A stretch of DNA of 64,000 bases. Origin: a virus. Within the stretch, counting starts at the first letter, position 1. Each line of letters opens with the position of its first letter. Shown here piece after piece: positions 7,500-15,929 of this stretch. The notes under the pieces were generated by a model. It was not told the origin of the DNA. It saw nothing but the letters and a program-made list of their open reading frames with translations, and made no database searches. The stretch is from the IMG/VR virus record IMGVR_UViG_3300044959_000131, positions 62,001 through 126,000 of that record; one strand, written 5' to 3'. The translations under genes were made by a program, and so were the position numbers.

Positions 7500-8084
7500 C
7501 TACCTCCTGAACGGGTTCCGCAAAGTCGACTGATTTACCTGATTTGCCACTGTCTCCACTCTTCGCATCCTCTCGATGTCTTGACCGCGCTGAGTGATCC
7601 TTCTCGATACCGTTTCCCAGGAACGTTGCGCCATCTCCTTTAGAGATTTCAGTACGTTGTACCTTGTGAAGTGGAACAAGTACTTTGAGTGTGCGGCAGA
7701 GACACGGACATCGTTTCTCATGGCGTCCGTCTTGTCCTGGACTGTCATCCTTCCATCATGGTGAGCTTTGAGAGCAATGCGCACGCTGGATTGGATGAAC
7801 TCAAGCTGAGCCTTGGCTACTTCGAGTTCACTTTCGGCCTTGGCGAATTCAGCCCCAATGAACCCGCACCAGTTACTGAGCTGCTGTAGAAGATCTCCAA
7901 GTTCATCATCTCCAAGATCCGTAAGTGACGCCGGAATTGTTCCGTTGAATCCATTCTGAGGCTTTGATGGCAAAACGATACCGGATTCGTAGAGTGAGCG
8001 CATTGCGTCTTCGATCACATCAAGTTGCTTCAGGCCAGTATCTGGGTCGATAGTAGTCAGGTTCAGAGAACCGAGAGTTGGCAC
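7500..8084 (-). CDS. Helical protein, possible UvsY-like recombination mediator
   Basis: 194 residues, mainly helical with Ala, Glu and Gln heptads in the middle (residues about 70-130) and an Arg-rich C-terminus ending NPFRR. The order of a Trp-containing helix, a long Ala/Glu helix and a C-terminal RGQDIERMRR segment recalls T4 UvsY, and a RecA/UvsX protein is encoded nearby. This similarity is by eye and weak; other helical phage proteins could look the same. The downstream neighbour is the dNMP kinase. Confidence 0.6.
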   Translation of the reverse strand: MPTLGSLNLTTIDPDTGLKQLDVIEDAMRSLYESGIVLPSKPQNGFNGTIPASLTDLGDDELGDLLQQLSNWCGFIGAEFAKAESELEVAKAQLEFIQSSVRIALKAHHDGRMTVQDKTDAMRNDVRVSAAHSKYLFHFTRYNVLKSLKEMAQRSWETVSRRITQRGQDIERMRRVETVANQVNQSTLRNPFRR

Positions 8085-8098
8085 AGTTTCCTCACTAT

Positions 8099-8989
8099 TT
8101 ATTTCTTGGCTGGTGTCGAATTCTTTGTCAGCGCCGCGTATGCATCACAGTCATAGACATACGGGCACTGATTACAGTGGAAGCCGGTCGTTGCAGGAGG
8201 CGGAGTCTTCGATTCGAAGTGACTTTTCAGAAGACGAGCTTTCCCTTCAATGACCGCCCATAGTTCAGGATCAAACTCCACTGGGAAGTCAGCGATGTTC
8301 GAGTCATTCTTATTGAAGTAGAGGTATACGACGACCGGCCTGTTAAGGGCCGCAGCATATACCATTGCCTGAAACTTGTGCTCAGGCTTTGGTCTTGTAA
8401 GCTTCTCGAAGCCGCTGGAGTTAATGCTCTTGTATTCATGCACCAGACCGACTTCGTAGATGTATGGTGAGTCAGGTATGTCGTCGATGATGAGGATGTT
8501 TTCTGCGTCTGCGTGACCTTCAATCATGAGACTTTCTGAGAGCTCTTGTAGGTCCTTAGAAAGTCTCACTTCGTGGTAGTACTCGGGCCCCCAAGCGCCC
8601 ATTCTTCCATAGCTCTGGAGCATGTCGTGTATCGCGTGCCCCAGATCGAAGATGAGCATTGTTCTGGCCTCGATCTTCTCTTGGCCCTCTTTGCCTATCA
8701 TCTCGTTGTACGTCTTTAGAAGGCACGGATGAGGGAGTTGAGATGGATGGATTCCTGGCAGTCTTGGTTCGGTCGGAATCCACCCACGCTTGTCACAAAC
8801 TGGGCAAGGTCTCCATTTTGAGTCCTCGTTGTGTATTGTCTTTTTCTTGTTGTCCGACCACTTTTCTTTCAGGAACTTGTAGAGTCGGTCCTTCAGCTTG
8901 ATGTGCTGGAGGATGATTGGCCTCATCGCTTTGTCGAGCTCCATCCACTGATCAATTGTGTGGAGCTTGACTATTTTCTTGGCTGTCAA
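8099..8989 (-). CDS. Cas4/RecB-like PD-(D/E)XK nuclease with probable Fe-S cluster
   Basis: 296 residues. The nuclease core is visible as EGHADAENILIIDD (acidic residue 161) and YEVGLVHEYKSIN (E-Y-K at 186-188), preceded by a helix with LGHAIHDML. A Cys at 89 and a C-terminal CNQCPYVYDCD cluster (near residue 270) match the four-Cys iron-sulfur arrangement of Cas4 and AddB-type nucleases, whose 5'-3' exonuclease activity can supply single-stranded ends for recombination. An additional CPVC pair at 62-65 is extra. The gene overlaps its downstream nuclease neighbour by 4 bases (8986-8989). No Cas genes or CRISPR arrays are nearby, so this is a replication/recombination nuclease. Confidence 0.85.
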   Translation of the reverse strand: MTAKKIVKLHTIDQWMELDKAMRPIILQHIKLKDRLYKFLKEKWSDNKKKTIHNEDSKWRPCPVCDKRGWIPTEPRLPGIHPSQLPHPCLLKTYNEMIGKEGQEKIEARTMLIFDLGHAIHDMLQSYGRMGAWGPEYYHEVRLSKDLQELSESLMIEGHADAENILIIDDIPDSPYIYEVGLVHEYKSINSSGFEKLTRPKPEHKFQAMVYAAALNRPVVVYLYFNKNDSNIADFPVEFDPELWAVIEGKARLLKSHFESKTPPPATTGFHCNQCPYVYDCDAYAALTKNSTPAKK

Positions 8990-9327
8990 GATTGATTCCT
9001 CGTATCAGAATTCTGGCTACGCAAGTCCAAGTATTCCTGCCAATCAATCACGGCGAATCTCTTTGGCGGATTCCCTTGGAACTCGATTTGGAACGCCCAT
9101 CCCTCCATACCACCCATTACGGCTTCAGCCCTGATCTTCTCAAGGTCGGCCAACTGTAATCGGTAGGACTTGGCAGAGGTTGTCTTGCACTCCAATCTCA
9201 TGTCACCTGCTTTTCGAGCGTCGCTTTTGTAGAACTCTGGTGCGCCTGACCCTGGCTGTACTCTTCCGCCGATGTCTATTGCGGCGCGTCTTTCTTGAAG
9301 CTGACTTTTTCTTCGATTTCTGTTCAT
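8986..9327 (-). CDS. Small PD-(D/E)XK-type endonuclease
   Basis: 113 residues from the ATG at 9327, which has GAGGAG about 8 bases upstream. The pattern GGRVQPGSGAPEF, then a basic-acidic stretch with AGDMRLECKTT, fits the phage family of small Holliday-junction-resolvase-like nucleases with D-x(n)-E-x-K active sites (here D and ECK). The C-terminal part has a substrate-helix pattern LADLEKIRAEAVMGG. The first 125 bases overlap the end of the next upstream gene in another frame, which is unusual. Exact substrate is unknown. Confidence 0.75.
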   Translation of the reverse strand: MNRNRRKSQLQERRAAIDIGGRVQPGSGAPEFYKSDARKAGDMRLECKTTSAKSYRLQLADLEKIRAEAVMGGMEGWAFQIEFQGNPPKRFAVIDWQEYLDLRSQNSDTRNQS

Positions 9328-9601
9328 CAACTAGTCTCCTCACATGCGATTCAATCTGCCGATTGACGTCAAAAAGTACCGCCCCTGGCATCCTCTTGTG
9401 CGACGAGAACGTCTTCCTTCCGCATTCGACCATCAAGGCGAATTCATCCGTCTTGAGGCTATGCTGCATGGTAACGAACACCTTCTCCCCAGAGGCGACA
9501 GACAATCTCGTCGCATTTTTAGCCAGCATCGAGAACTGCTTCTCCAAGTACCGGTTACGCTCTGGCGCCTTCGGGGAGAAGGTGAATGATGTCTTCATCA
9601 T
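9203..9601 (-). CDS. Basic protein, unknown, overlapping the downstream nuclease gene
   Basis: 132 residues. The first 95 residues look like a normal globular protein (KVFVTMQHSLKTDEFALMVE, then MPGAVLFDVNRQIE). The last 35-40 are almost entirely Lys, Arg, Ser and Thr, and lie in the region that also encodes the start of the nuclease gene in another frame. The basic tail could be a real nucleic-acid-binding tail or a by-product of the overlap. The ATG follows the recA-like stop by a few bases. No family is recognised. Confidence 0.6.
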   Translation of the reverse strand: MMKTSFTFSPKAPERNRYLEKQFSMLAKNATRLSVASGEKVFVTMQHSLKTDEFALMVECGRKTFSSHKRMPGAVLFDVNRQIESHVRRLVDEQKSKKKSASRKTRRNRHRRKSTARVRRTRVLQKRRSKSR

Positions 9602-9607
9602 ATACTT

Positions 9608-10903
9608 CTACTTCCAGTTGTTGTACTTGATGTCGATTCCGACTTTCCTGAAGCAGGCCTCACGGATGTAGTTCATGTATGTGTTACCATCTCCGGCTTT
9701 GCTCTTTTCGATGACGTCATCCTTGAGGGCTTTGATGAAGGCGTCCTTTCCTTGGGCACGTACAAGGTACTTACTATCGTCGAATGGGTCTCTGACACCG
9801 AGCCACGCACCCGATTGTTCGATGACGCCGTGAGTAACTCCAGCGACTAGTGTGTCGAGGAAAAAGTCAAAGTTGCTCGTATCGTACAAGAATACGAACT
9901 TACCTTTACCTCCTTCGTGCATCCCGGCCTTGCCCTTTACAATCTTCCAGTTCACTTCCTTCCCGTATGGAATGAACTGCTGCTTCCATCCAGCAGGCGT
10001 GTAAACGGCTTGATCATTACCGAGCATCGTTCCGGACTCGACGTACAAATCGACCAACTTGGCGTGCTCTAGTGCATTACCTCCAGGTGCTTTGTACGGC
10101 GCGTTCGGGTCTTTGATGTTGTCTCGGACCTGGTTGATTCCAATGATGCAGGTGTCCCGGACATCGCCCCAGTCCGTTTCCATCGTCAGCATGTTTGTTA
10201 GCTTCTTGAGGAACATGGTGTTTGGGGCTGACGTTCCACCGTACGTCTTATCGTGAACTGACTCGTTCTCTTGCTCTGCGTTTGCCAGAGCGTTTCCGAT
10301 GCTGTCGATGATGATGAGGTGGTATGTGTTCTGCTCTACCGCCCGTAGAATCACGTCGTAGAAGTCTTCAGCCGCCATTGCGTGAAGCTCGTGAATGGTC
10401 CCAATCTGAGGGAACAGTTCATCGGCTTCCTTGCGGGTGAGTGGCTTCTCTCCCTTCATCATCCTCCCTTCGTTCAGGGCGTAGAGTTCATCGTCACCGA
10501 GGTGGATCTGAACCCCCACTTTTCGTGCCTGGGATCGGTCGGCAGGAATTTCCGTCATCGCCAACAGGACCATCAGGTTGTCACCGATGAAGTGCTGGAG
10601 CTGGCGAACGCATTGCCACGCAAGAAGTGTCTTTCCTGCGTTCCTGCGACCGATGATTTGACTGATTCCACCGCACGGAAAACCTCCACGGAGCTCGATG
10701 TCTAGAGTCAAAAGACCCGTCGGCACCCTCTTGGTGGACCATGGAAGAACGTATTCCGAAGCGGGCTTCAGGATCGCACGGCCCCTCATCTTCTTGTTCA
10801 CTTCGTCCATCAAAGCAGCGGCACGTTCTGCCCTGCTCAGAGGAGCCCCATCCTTTTGGTTTTTGACAGACTTTTCCTCTTCAGCCTTCTTCTTGGCCGC
10901 CAT
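9608..10903 (-). CDS. RecA/UvsX-like recombinase
   Basis: 431 residues. Walker A GRRNAGKT is near residues 84-91, followed by a Walker B-like segment YHLIIIDSIG and later GINQVRDNIKDP ... APGGNALEHAKL, which matches the L2/Gly-rich region of RecA/UvsX. These proteins form ATP-dependent filaments on single-stranded DNA and carry out strand exchange, and in phages they drive recombination-dependent replication. An extended, Lys-rich N-terminus precedes the core. Nearby nucleases and the possible UvsY-like protein fit a recombination module. Confidence 0.9.
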   Translation of the reverse strand: MAAKKKAEEEKSVKNQKDGAPLSRAERAAALMDEVNKKMRGRAILKPASEYVLPWSTKRVPTGLLTLDIELRGGFPCGGISQIIGRRNAGKTLLAWQCVRQLQHFIGDNLMVLLAMTEIPADRSQARKVGVQIHLGDDELYALNEGRMMKGEKPLTRKEADELFPQIGTIHELHAMAAEDFYDVILRAVEQNTYHLIIIDSIGNALANAEQENESVHDKTYGGTSAPNTMFLKKLTNMLTMETDWGDVRDTCIIGINQVRDNIKDPNAPYKAPGGNALEHAKLVDLYVESGTMLGNDQAVYTPAGWKQQFIPYGKEVNWKIVKGKAGMHEGGKGKFVFLYDTSNFDFFLDTLVAGVTHGVIEQSGAWLGVRDPFDDSKYLVRAQGKDAFIKALKDDVIEKSKAGDGNTYMNYIREACFRKVGIDIKYNNWK

Positions 10904-10930
10904 GACACTCCTCTTAAGTTTGTGTGATGA

Positions 10931-11107
10931 CTACTTCACTCTGATAGGAGGACGCTTTTCGAATGGCTCAGTACCACAGTTTGGACACCACATGAGGAAC
11001 TGGCTGTTCTCAATGCACTCCTCGCCGCATCTGGGACAGATCAATGTTTTCTTCGTTGAAGCTGTCTTTACTGCTTCGTCTTCGTAGACGACTCCGAGCT
11101 TCTCCAC
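10931..11107 (-). CDS. 58-residue zinc-ribbon protein
   Basis: A GTG-start gene with AGGAGG about 5 bases upstream. Two pairs of Cys, CPRCGEEC and CPNCG, separated by about 15 residues, form a probable zinc ribbon; the C-terminus is basic (KRPPIRVK). It lies between the HU-like gene, whose end it overlaps by 40 bases in another frame, and the recA-like gene. It is too short for standard gene length cut-offs, but the ribosome-binding site, coherent Cys pattern and tight packing support it. Function is unknown, possibly nucleic-acid binding. Confidence 0.75.
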   Translation of the reverse strand: MEKLGVVYEDEAVKTASTKKTLICPRCGEECIENSQFLMWCPNCGTEPFEKRPPIRVK

Positions 11108-11352
11108 TTTGACCTCCTACTTGACTTGAATCGAACTCTCACTCTTGGACCCACTTTTTGTTTACCACCGAAGTACGACATTGGGCCGACGACTGTCGGT
11201 GTCAGTGTACCGAACGCCCTCAGTTTGACAGGTTCTCCATCTTTGAGAGCGTCCGACATCTCGGACAGTAGCATGTTGAAAATGCGTGCTACGAGAGACT
11301 TATGAATGCCCGATTTCTTCGCTACGGACTCTATTAGTTCGACCGAAGTCAT
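11068..11352 (-). CDS. HU/IHF-like DNA-bending protein
   Basis: 94 residues. The first 80 match the HU/IHF fold: MTSVELIESVAKKSGIHKSL, a helix pair, then KLRAFGTLTPTVVGP and a basic beta-arm region ending RVRVRFKSS. HU-like proteins bend and compact DNA and aid replication or recombination. The conserved Gly and Pro positions of the arm are recognisable. The Ser/Thr/Lys-rich C-terminal 15 residues are non-standard and overlap the downstream zinc-ribbon gene. The upstream neighbour is the DNA polymerase in the same direction. Confidence 0.85.
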   Translation of the reverse strand: MTSVELIESVAKKSGIHKSLVARIFNMLLSEMSDALKDGEPVKLRAFGTLTPTVVGPMSYFGGKQKVGPRVRVRFKSSRRSKWRSSESSTKTKQ

Positions 11353-11367
11353 CTTCCAATCAAGTGC

Positions 11368-13356
11368 CTACTTGGCAGCTGCCCACGAGTACCCATCTCC
11401 AACTTCTGCTGGCAGTGGGACACGAAGCGGAGTATCGAATGGGTTTTCCATGAGTTCCTTCGCCCTCTGTTTGACCTTTTCAACGGTCTGAGGGTCATCT
11501 GGGCACTCCCAGATGAGCTCGTCATGGATCTGAAGCAGTAGCTTCGCTCCGAGCTCATTCATGATAGGATCATGCTCAGATGCGATCATTACCACCTTTG
11601 CGATGTCGGCTGCGCTCCCTTGGATGATCGAGTTTACGCCCTGACGCTCGGCTTGACTTCGGTCCTTTGGAGACATTGATTTTAAGTCTCCAAACCTGCG
11701 ATAGCGTCCGGTTATTGTTTGAACGTATCCGTTCTTATACATGAACTCGTGGGTCGCTTGGATGTACCTTCTAACGCCTGGGAAGACGTTGAACCATTTC
11801 TCAATGAGCTGAAATCCCTCTTCCTCGGTAACGACCTTATTCATCTTGGCCGCGGCAGCAGCCTGTGTAAGACCGATCGCTAGACGCTTCCCTCCGATGC
11901 CGTAGATGATTCCGAAACCAGTTGCCTTGGCAGATTGCCTCATGAACAAGAGCTCTTTCTCCCGTTCTGTAAGCTCTCTTCCAAGACTTCCCTTCTTGTG
12001 TTGCTTCTCAGCCTTCACGGCTCCAATGACCTCGTCGTACGGGATGCCGTGAATTTCGGCGACCGTAAGACAGTGCAGGTCGATTCCGTCGTGAATGGCC
12101 TGGATCATCTTCTCATCGCCAGAGAAGTGAGCCATGAGCCTCATCTCAAGCTGGGAATAGTCAGCGACGATGAGACGCTGTCCAGCTCCAGCAATGAATG
12201 CCTCTCGTATGACGAACTCATCTTCAGAAGCACGGGGTATGTTCTGAAGATTTGGGTCCGAAGATGAGAGTCGACCTGTTACGGTTCCGTGTTGATTCAG
12301 AGTCGAGTGAATTCGATGGTTGTCATCAATCCAGCTCTGAAGACCGACGACGTAGGTGCCATAAATCTTGGATATACCTCTATACCTCAGCATGAGCTGA
12401 GCCCAAGGATCCCCATCGTCGGCCCACTTCTCTAAGACGTCAGAGTCGGTCGAGGGCTTTTTAACTCCCGTCCTACCGCCCTTCGTCATTTTCACAACCT
12501 TCTTCTGAAGGTGATCGATGAAGAACCAACGAATGTCGTTCGTCGAGTTAAGGTTTATTGGTCTTCCAGCTTCCTTCGCAAACTCCTTGTCGATTCGAAG
12601 CATCTCCTTCTCCATCGGAGCTTGTAGCTCTCGGAGATAGCCTCCATCGACCGTGATACCTCGGCGCTCCATTTTGTAGAGCACCTTCGTGAATGGGACT
12701 TCGATTTCGTAGAACAGCTCGTACAACCCAGCTTTCTTCAGAAGCTTGTCGAAGTGCCTTCTAAGCATCGTTGAGTTGTAGGCATCTAGGCTGGCGTAAT
12801 CTACTGCCGCCATCCTCTTTTCTGGGTCGTCGAACGCCTCGCGAATGAGCTCGCCAGTTGTCTTGACTATTGGATTTGTCTTCGTTCTTCTATGGACCTT
12901 GCCGAATGTTTGTTCGAAAGTTGGAGTTACGCGGCCAAAATGGTCTTGGACGCATTCCTTAAGACCGTGACGGCCTTGGTTGTTCTCATTCAGCATCCAC
13001 GACTGAATCATCGTGTCGCACCACCGGCCTGCTTTGGTCAGGTCGATTCCGGTGTTGGCAAACATGTGAGCGTCGAACTTTGCGTTCGTGAAATCGAAGT
13101 TGATTTCAGGATTTTCGAGAATCGGCTCCTTGAACAATGGTAGCAACGATGCTGGTAGGCAGATGCGATGAATGCCGTCCGATAACGACCACACTACAAC
13201 GACGTCTTTATGTCGAACGAGACCAGTTGTCTCTGAGTCAATTCCAAGAGAGCCTTGTGTCTTATGACTCTTCTGGAAATACTCTATCCACTTCAGTGCC
13301 TCTTCTTCAGTGTCGACGAGATGGCCAGCAGGAATGCTGAGATCGAAGCCTTGCAT
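11368..13356 (-). CDS. polA: Family A DNA polymerase with 3'-5' exonuclease domain
   Basis: About 662 residues. An N-terminal DnaQ-like exonuclease has DSETTG and NAKFD motifs, and no 5'-3' exonuclease domain is present. The polymerase domain carries motif A (DYSQLEMRL), motif B (RQSAKATGFGIIYG) and motif C (IHDELIWE), all complete. The ATG at 13356 is preferred because the frame upstream of it runs through a perfect terminator hairpin at 13395-13428; an ATG at 13437 would add 27 residues encoded by that hairpin. This is the probable replicative polymerase of the phage, encoded alongside primase and helicase. Confidence 0.93.
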   Translation of the reverse strand: MQGFDLSIPAGHLVDTEEEALKWIEYFQKSHKTQGSLGIDSETTGLVRHKDVVVVWSLSDGIHRICLPASLLPLFKEPILENPEINFDFTNAKFDAHMFANTGIDLTKAGRWCDTMIQSWMLNENNQGRHGLKECVQDHFGRVTPTFEQTFGKVHRRTKTNPIVKTTGELIREAFDDPEKRMAAVDYASLDAYNSTMLRRHFDKLLKKAGLYELFYEIEVPFTKVLYKMERRGITVDGGYLRELQAPMEKEMLRIDKEFAKEAGRPINLNSTNDIRWFFIDHLQKKVVKMTKGGRTGVKKPSTDSDVLEKWADDGDPWAQLMLRYRGISKIYGTYVVGLQSWIDDNHRIHSTLNQHGTVTGRLSSSDPNLQNIPRASEDEFVIREAFIAGAGQRLIVADYSQLEMRLMAHFSGDEKMIQAIHDGIDLHCLTVAEIHGIPYDEVIGAVKAEKQHKKGSLGRELTEREKELLFMRQSAKATGFGIIYGIGGKRLAIGLTQAAAAAKMNKVVTEEEGFQLIEKWFNVFPGVRRYIQATHEFMYKNGYVQTITGRYRRFGDLKSMSPKDRSQAERQGVNSIIQGSAADIAKVVMIASEHDPIMNELGAKLLLQIHDELIWECPDDPQTVEKVKQRAKELMENPFDTPLRVPLPAEVGDGYSWAAAK

Positions 13357-13394
13357 TTCGCTCTCTTTTGAACGTGTGTTCAGTACAAAACAAA

Positions 13395-13428
13395 GAGGTC
13401 CCCTATCTGTGGACAGATAGGGGACCTC
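13395..13428 (-). terminator. Strong Rho-independent terminator between the Zn-rich protein gene and polA
   Basis: A perfect 16-bp stem (GAGGTCCCCTATCTGT, 13395-13410; complement at 13413-13428) with a two-base turn. On the minus strand it is followed by TTTGTTTTG, the expected U-rich tail. It lies just after the gene ending at 13438 and before polA, so the long leftward block is probably split into at least two transcripts, or polA is read through at reduced level. Confidence 0.9.
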
Positions 13429-13437
13429 CTTACTCAC

Positions 13438-14853
13438 TTACTTACTGAAGTTTGGCTTGAACGGTGGCTGGAAAGGCTGTGGTCCAGGAACGTTCGTCAG
13501 AGTCTGCGATGGATTGTATGGAGCGTACTGAGGCGCGGCAGCCGGCTGCTGCGGAGAGTACGGCACATATGGCGCGTATTGCTGCTGGATAGGCGCTCCT
13601 TGTACCTGTTGAGGCATTCCCATCGCGTTGGGTGGTACGAATGGAGAGTAGGCGCTGACTTGTGGTGCGCCGAGTTGAGGTAGGTTGAGCTCCAGTCTCT
13701 TCGCCTGTTCTTCGAGAGATCTTGGCCTGAAGATATTGTCGAAGTCGAATGGCTCGGACAGCTCCTCGATGACGTCTTGGACGCTCTTACCGCCCAACAG
13801 CTGTTGGATGTGAGGCGGCAACGTCCTCTGGAACTCTTCAATAGTTTGGAATTGCTGTAGGAACAGCTGGCTTTGAGTCCCTTCTCCCTGCCTCTTCCCC
13901 CACAGGACGACGTCCTTGAGTCCGAGTTGAGAGAACTGTCGACCAGCACTGGCGCACATCTCGCAGCTCACGACCTCTTTTAGCCAGACTCTCTTCTGGC
14001 ACTTCAAGCAGACGTATGGCTTCGCGGCCACCATCTCGAGCTCTTTGTCGCTGCGAGGATCCGTGGCAAGGTCGATGAGTACGCTACCGCACTGAGAGCA
14101 GTTATATGACTCTCTCGTGAGCTGCTGCGAGCATCGAGCGATCAGTTGCCCCTGTTGGTTGTAAATCAGTGCGCTGCACTGACTCGAAATCTGAAGATCC
14201 CACGCCTGAAGATTGGCGAGGTGGTTCTTACCGACTTCGATGTACCGTCTGTGCCCGAATTCCGTTGTGATGTCGTTCGGGTTGTATGGGAATGATTCCC
14301 CATGTTGTAGTACAGGGGGCTGGCCCGACTTTACCCGGCAGAAGTTGCAAGTCCGACCCTCGCACTCCGAGTAGGTGAAAACAGGACCGGAGTTGTCCTG
14401 CCTCATCCGTACCTGTCCGGTTTTGTAGTCGATGTACGGGTGGCGGTGATAAGGCGTCAGGTGAACGATACCGAAAGCGAATCTTTCAGACCTTGTTACT
14501 GATTTATCTCCCATGTCCTGAGCCATGCATCCGGCGCAGGGCTTTGGGTTGTGAGGGTCGTGTCCTTGTGAGCATGTCTCTTTCGGGAAGTACTCTTTCC
14601 CGTTCTTGAAAATCTTCCTCGTGTGCTGCTGGAACTTGAAGAAGATGTTTTTGACAGGAAGTGGCTTTCCATCCGGACCGAACTCGACGGTCTCAGGCGG
14701 CGGATTCGGGTCGATGTATTCTGCGTTGATGATGACGAATGGGGTGGCGTTTCCGTGTGGCAATCGGTAGTTGTCGTACCATCCACCTCCTCCACCACCG
14801 CCCTTCGGCTTTTGCTGCGAGTTGGCCATTGCACTGCGACGGAACTGATTCAT
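13438..14853 (-). CDS. Zinc-binding protein, possible single-stranded DNA-binding protein
   Basis: 471 residues. After a Gly-rich stretch near residue 20 the chain carries many metal-type pairs: C-x3-H-x7-CAGC, a CEGRTCNFC cluster, CSQC, CLKC and CEMC. T4 gp32 has a comparable but shorter His-Cys zinc site, and the position between primase and polymerase fits an ssDNA-binding protein, but the assignment is inference. The C-terminal third is Pro/Gln-rich (QQQYAPYVPYSPQQPAA) and ends PFKPNFSK, lacking the acidic tail typical of SSB proteins. The ATG has GGAG 8 bases upstream. Confidence 0.6.
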   Translation of the reverse strand: MNQFRRSAMANSQQKPKGGGGGGGWYDNYRLPHGNATPFVIINAEYIDPNPPPETVEFGPDGKPLPVKNIFFKFQQHTRKIFKNGKEYFPKETCSQGHDPHNPKPCAGCMAQDMGDKSVTRSERFAFGIVHLTPYHRHPYIDYKTGQVRMRQDNSGPVFTYSECEGRTCNFCRVKSGQPPVLQHGESFPYNPNDITTEFGHRRYIEVGKNHLANLQAWDLQISSQCSALIYNQQGQLIARCSQQLTRESYNCSQCGSVLIDLATDPRSDKELEMVAAKPYVCLKCQKRVWLKEVVSCEMCASAGRQFSQLGLKDVVLWGKRQGEGTQSQLFLQQFQTIEEFQRTLPPHIQQLLGGKSVQDVIEELSEPFDFDNIFRPRSLEEQAKRLELNLPQLGAPQVSAYSPFVPPNAMGMPQQVQGAPIQQQYAPYVPYSPQQPAAAPQYAPYNPSQTLTNVPGPQPFQPPFKPNFSK

Positions 14854-14864
14854 TTGTATGTCTC

Positions 14865-15929
14865 CTAAGATGTGTATTGCTGCCTCCGAAGAGGTCCTTG
14901 ATATACGAATTGAGTTGATGACAACACCATTTCTCGAAGTTGCTCTAACGGGTAATCGTCAGGTTGTGTATTGTTGTGGTGTATAGGGTATTGAAGAACC
15001 TTCACTCTCCCGTACATCGGTTTCCAGAGAAGATTTCCTACCCGTTGCGTAGCCCTCCTTCCAGCCTCGTCGTTGTCGAAACATAGTACCACGGTTCCGC
15101 CGAGACGGTGAATTAATCTTTGCTGTCGCTCCGATAAGTAACTTCCCATCGCAGCAACCGTGTTCTTGAACCCAGCTTGAATCATCCACAAACAAGCTTT
15201 GAATCCTTCGACGATGTAGACCGTGTCATCTTGGTCTGACATCTCGACGATCCTTGGAAACACTCGATTGAAGTTCCACAGGAAGTCATGGTTTTCGCAT
15301 TTGTAGCCAGGGTACTGTTCATCGAACCATTTACCGAAGTCGCCTTCGATCCACAGTGAGCCTCGGCGGTGACCACCCTGGTATACCTTGTACTTCGGAT
15401 ACTGTCCCTCCTGTGTCGCGCCCCCAGAGATGCCAGCGAGATTCCCGTAGACATCTCTCAGTGGGTACGTGATGCGATTGTTTTTCCTATCGAACCCGAT
15501 CTCCATGTCCTGCAAAAGGTTCGGGTCGAACCCTTTTTGGACGAGCTGTAGAGGCATCCAATCAAAGACTCCCAGTATTGCCTCTGGCAGTACGTAGTCG
15601 GCCTTGAATGGATCCTTATCCGAGAAGAAGTTATCGATATTTGATTTGTAGATCTCCCTTTGACGTTCTAACTCAGGTCCGATGACGGCGAGTTCTGCGT
15701 CGATTGTTGCTCTTTGTACACCGAGTAGCCTGAGAAGTCGTCTCAGGTCTCCGCTTTCATGGCACGCAAAGCAGTTGAAGATTCCTCCTTTCACGAAGTT
15801 AACGCCGAACGACGGATTCGTTTCCTGCCCGCCTTTGTGGAACGGACATCTGCAGACGATGTTGTTCCCACTTACCTTGAACGGTCCTGGCAAGTATCGT
15901 CCAAGCAAGGCAAGGATCTGGTCTTTCAT
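14865..15929 (-). CDS. DnaG-like DNA primase
   Basis: 354 residues, shorter than bacterial DnaG. An N-terminal CHC2 zinc finger is visible (CRCPFHKG near residue 26 and CFAC near 53). A TOPRIM domain follows with VEGFKACLWM and CFDNDEAGRR, the acidic residues needed for primer synthesis. No C-terminal helicase-binding domain of the bacterial kind is apparent. It overlaps the helicase gene by four bases (15926-15929), so the two are translated together. It makes RNA primers at the fork. Confidence 0.92.
   Translation of the reverse strand: MKDQILALLGRYLPGPFKVSGNNIVCRCPFHKGGQETNPSFGVNFVKGGIFNCFACHESGDLRRLLRLLGVQRATIDAELAVIGPELERQREIYKSNIDNFFSDKDPFKADYVLPEAILGVFDWMPLQLVQKGFDPNLLQDMEIGFDRKNNRITYPLRDVYGNLAGISGGATQEGQYPKYKVYQGGHRRGSLWIEGDFGKWFDEQYPGYKCENHDFLWNFNRVFPRIVEMSDQDDTVYIVEGFKACLWMIQAGFKNTVAAMGSYLSERQQRLIHRLGGTVVLCFDNDEAGRRATQRVGNLLWKPMYGRVKVLQYPIHHNNTQPDDYPLEQLREMVLSSTQFVYQGPLRRQQYTS

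Noticed and set aside
8099-8989. Cas4 gene as part of a CRISPR system
   Set aside because: No other cas gene or array is visible; the nuclease lies in the recombination block.
13357-13437. N-terminal extension of the DNA polymerase from 13437
   Set aside because: It would be encoded by the perfect terminator hairpin at 13395-13428, and the ATG at 13356 gives a normal exonuclease start.
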